NCBI GenBank assembly: GCA_024281015.1
Contig: JAMXLL010000073.1
Location: 1 to 34,045, forward strand
Source of the DNA: Candidatus Binataceae bacterium
GTDB lineage: Bacteria > Desulfobacterota > Binatia > Binatales > Binataceae
Direction of reading: 5' to 3'
DNA: 34,045 nt
The notes beneath the pieces are model-generated. The model worked only from the letters and a program-made list of their open reading frames with translations, made no database searches and was not told the origin of the DNA. This document shows, piece after piece, positions 32,693-34,045 of this stretch. Within the stretch, counting starts at the first letter, position 1. The number at the start of each line of letters is the position of its first letter. The translations under genes and the position numbers were made by a program.

Positions 32693-33691
32693 ATGGAATA
32701 TCGTTCATTCGGCCAAACCGGCATTCAAACATCGGCGATCGGAGTTGGCTGTTGGGAAATCGGAGGTGGCTACGGGAGCATCGAAGAAGCCGACTTTATC
32801 AAGGCCGTAAATCGCGCACTTGATGTGGGTATCAATTGTTTTGATACCGCTGAGGCATATGGTTTCGGAGCCTCAGAGAGATCGCTTGCCAAAGCGCTCG
32901 GTGGACGGCGCAAAGAGGCGGTCATCACCACCAAGTTCGGCGTAGGCTATCCGGAAGCGCAAAATTTTCGGGACGGCAGCCGCAAACGCGTGATGGAGTC
33001 AATTGAGAAGAGCCTTGGGAACCTTGACACTGATTACGTCGACATCTATCTCGTGCATTGGCCCGATCGCAACACTCCCTTCGAGGAGACGATGCTTGCG
33101 CTTGATGACCTGGTGAAGCAGGGCAAAGTACGCGCGGTGGGCCTTTCCAACTTCCGCCTCGAGGAAATCAAAGCCTGCATGAGCACTCGCCGTATCGACG
33201 TCGTGCAATATTGCTGGAACATGTTCGACCGTCGGATGGAGAGTGAGATCTTCCCGTACTGCCGCGCGCATAATATCGGCGTGATGGCGTACGGGTCGCT
33301 GGCCTATGGGATGCTCACGGGCACGTTTACCGAGGAGATGACCTTCGATAAGGGTGACTGGCGTTCGAAGCGGGGACAATTAGCCAATCTCAACCTCTTC
33401 CAGCATCTGTTCGGTCCCGAATATTACCTCAAAAATCTCAGGGCAGTCGCCGAGCTGAAAAGCATTGCGCAGCGTTACGGCAAAAGCTTGCCGCAGTTGG
33501 CGTTGCGATGGACATTGTCGAATCCGGTGGTAAGCACTGCGCTGGTAGGATGCCGCAATCCCCGCGAGGTCGAGGACAATGTCGGTGCTATCGGATGGTC
33601 AATTTCAGACGCCGATATGCAGGAAATCGATGCAGCCTTTGCAAAACATGGTGCAGTTACGACGCCGTCGGTTTGGCTCGAAACGGAATAA
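32693..33691 (+). CDS. Aldo/keto reductase
   Basis: 332 residues, the longer subgroup related to YajO/AKR11-type enzymes. The catalytic tetrad is Asp51 and Tyr56 in FDTAEAYG, Lys81 in ITTKFGVG, and His122 in YLVHWPD. AVGLSNF, VMAYGSLAYGMLTG and TALVGCRNPREVEDN (cofactor phosphate site) confirm the fold. GGGAGG lies about 9 bases before the ATG. The next gene, an LLM oxidoreductase, begins 23 bases after its stop on the same strand, so the two are probably co-transcribed. Substrate unknown. Confidence 0.9.
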   Translation: MEYRSFGQTGIQTSAIGVGCWEIGGGYGSIEEADFIKAVNRALDVGINCFDTAEAYGFGASERSLAKALGGRRKEAVITTKFGVGYPEAQNFRDGSRKRVMESIEKSLGNLDTDYVDIYLVHWPDRNTPFEETMLALDDLVKQGKVRAVGLSNFRLEEIKACMSTRRIDVVQYCWNMFDRRMESEIFPYCRAHNIGVMAYGSLAYGMLTGTFTEEMTFDKGDWRSKRGQLANLNLFQHLFGPEYYLKNLRAVAELKSIAQRYGKSLPQLALRWTLSNPVVSTALVGCRNPREVEDNVGAIGWSISDADMQEIDAAFAKHGAVTTPSVWLETE

Positions 33692-33714
33692 GTGTTGGCA
33701 GGTAGGGAAGTAGC

Positions 33715-34045
33715 ATGAAGATTGGCTTTTTTGCGATCGGTATCGGCAATCTTGCCCGGCCGGAGTTGCTCGCCACTGCCGCGGCAAATGCCGAGCGGTT
33801 GAATTTTGCGACGGTCTGGGCGCCTGAGCACGTGGTTTTCCTGGAGCGGTTTTCGTCGCGTTATCCTTATTCGCGCGGTGAGAACCTGCCAATCCCGACT
33901 GATCTGCCATTACTGAACCCGTTCATCGCACTAACCTACGCGGCTGCTCGCACCACCCGTATCCGGCTCGCGACGGGGATTTGTTTGGTTCCCGAATACA
34001 ATCCACTTCTCCTGGCAAAGATTTGCGCGAGTGTGGATTATCTAA
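33715..34045 (+). CDS. LLM class oxidoreductase, N-terminal part (cut by window edge)
   Basis: About 110 residues are visible before the window ends. MKIGFFAIGIG opens the first strand of the luciferase-like barrel. The next segments, NFATVWAPEHVVF and then FIALTYAAARTTRIRLATGICLVPEYNPLLLAKICA in two strands and helices, are typical of F420-dependent LLM enzymes. AGGGAAG lies a few bases before the ATG. It follows the aldo/keto reductase closely. Cofactor and substrate cannot be told from this part. Confidence 0.85.
   Translation, partial: MKIGFFAIGIGNLARPELLATAAANAERLNFATVWAPEHVVFLERFSSRYPYSRGENLPIPTDLPLLNPFIALTYAAARTTRIRLATGICLVPEYNPLLLAKICASVDYL

Noticed and set aside
32251-32724. 157-codon minus-strand open frame
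   Set aside because: No recognisable domain, no ribosome site, and it overlaps the start of the aldo/keto reductase gene.
1-34045. CRISPR arrays, tRNA genes, rRNA genes or prophage modules
   Set aside because: No regularly spaced repeats, no tRNA-like arms with a TTCGA loop, and no phage structural genes were noticed on either strand; a tRNA scan would be decisive.

Overview
This window is moderately GC-rich chromosomal DNA from a free-living, Gram-negative-type bacterium. The gene mix is two LLM-class (F420/flavin-type) oxidoreductases, two amidohydrolase-2 enzymes opening with SADSHMMEP, a D-aminoacylase-like amidohydrolase, a double-hotdog FAS1/MaoC dehydratase, SDRs and aldo/keto reductases. 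It resembles uncultured soil lineages once filed under Deltaproteobacteria, such as Binatota, but that placement is inference from gene content and needs a marker-gene test. No CRISPR array, tRNA, rRNA, intact insertion sequence or phage module was seen.

Layout. 1-1629: start of gltB (glutamate synthase, cut by the window edge) behind an Lrp/AsnC regulator. 2155-2694: a CreA-family lipoprotein lacking the family's usual cysteines. 2815-6957: a minus-strand catabolic operon running SDR, alpha/beta hydrolase, methylisocitrate-lyase-type enzyme, TcuA-like flavoprotein. 7241-10761: a sugar-phosphate operon zwf-glk-fba. 11103-11684: Fe superoxide dismutase. 12306-14138: a NodU-type carbamoyltransferase interrupted by an amber codon at codon 10. 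14576-17850: the conserved ffs (SRP RNA)-dnaX-ybaB-recR block. 18068-20016: aguB-aguA, making putrescine from agmatine. 20156-22652: an LLM oxidoreductase, an aldo/keto reductase and a decayed GNAT acetyltransferase. 22786-27111: tandem amidohydrolases and a D-aminoacylase-like enzyme. 27391-30580: MaoC-type dehydratase, fatty acid desaturase and an unrecognised acyltransferase-like protein. 30943-32204: an ImmA/IrrE-type metallopeptidase overlapping an XRE repressor. 32693-34045: an aldo/keto reductase and a cut LLM oxidoreductase.

How the parts work together. Housekeeping blocks (nitrogen assimilation, glucose-6-phosphate entry, polyamine synthesis, DNA replication and repair, SRP) alternate with accessory catabolic genes of uncertain substrate. 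The observations most worth following are the amber codon in the carbamoyltransferase, the protease-repressor pair that resembles the ImmA/ImmR and IrrE/DdrO switches, the four-gene TcuA/PrpB-type operon, the cysteine-less CreA lipoprotein, and several gene remnants (GNAT, possible transposase end, a short reading frame just before zwf). I saw no clear novel multi-gene system beyond these.
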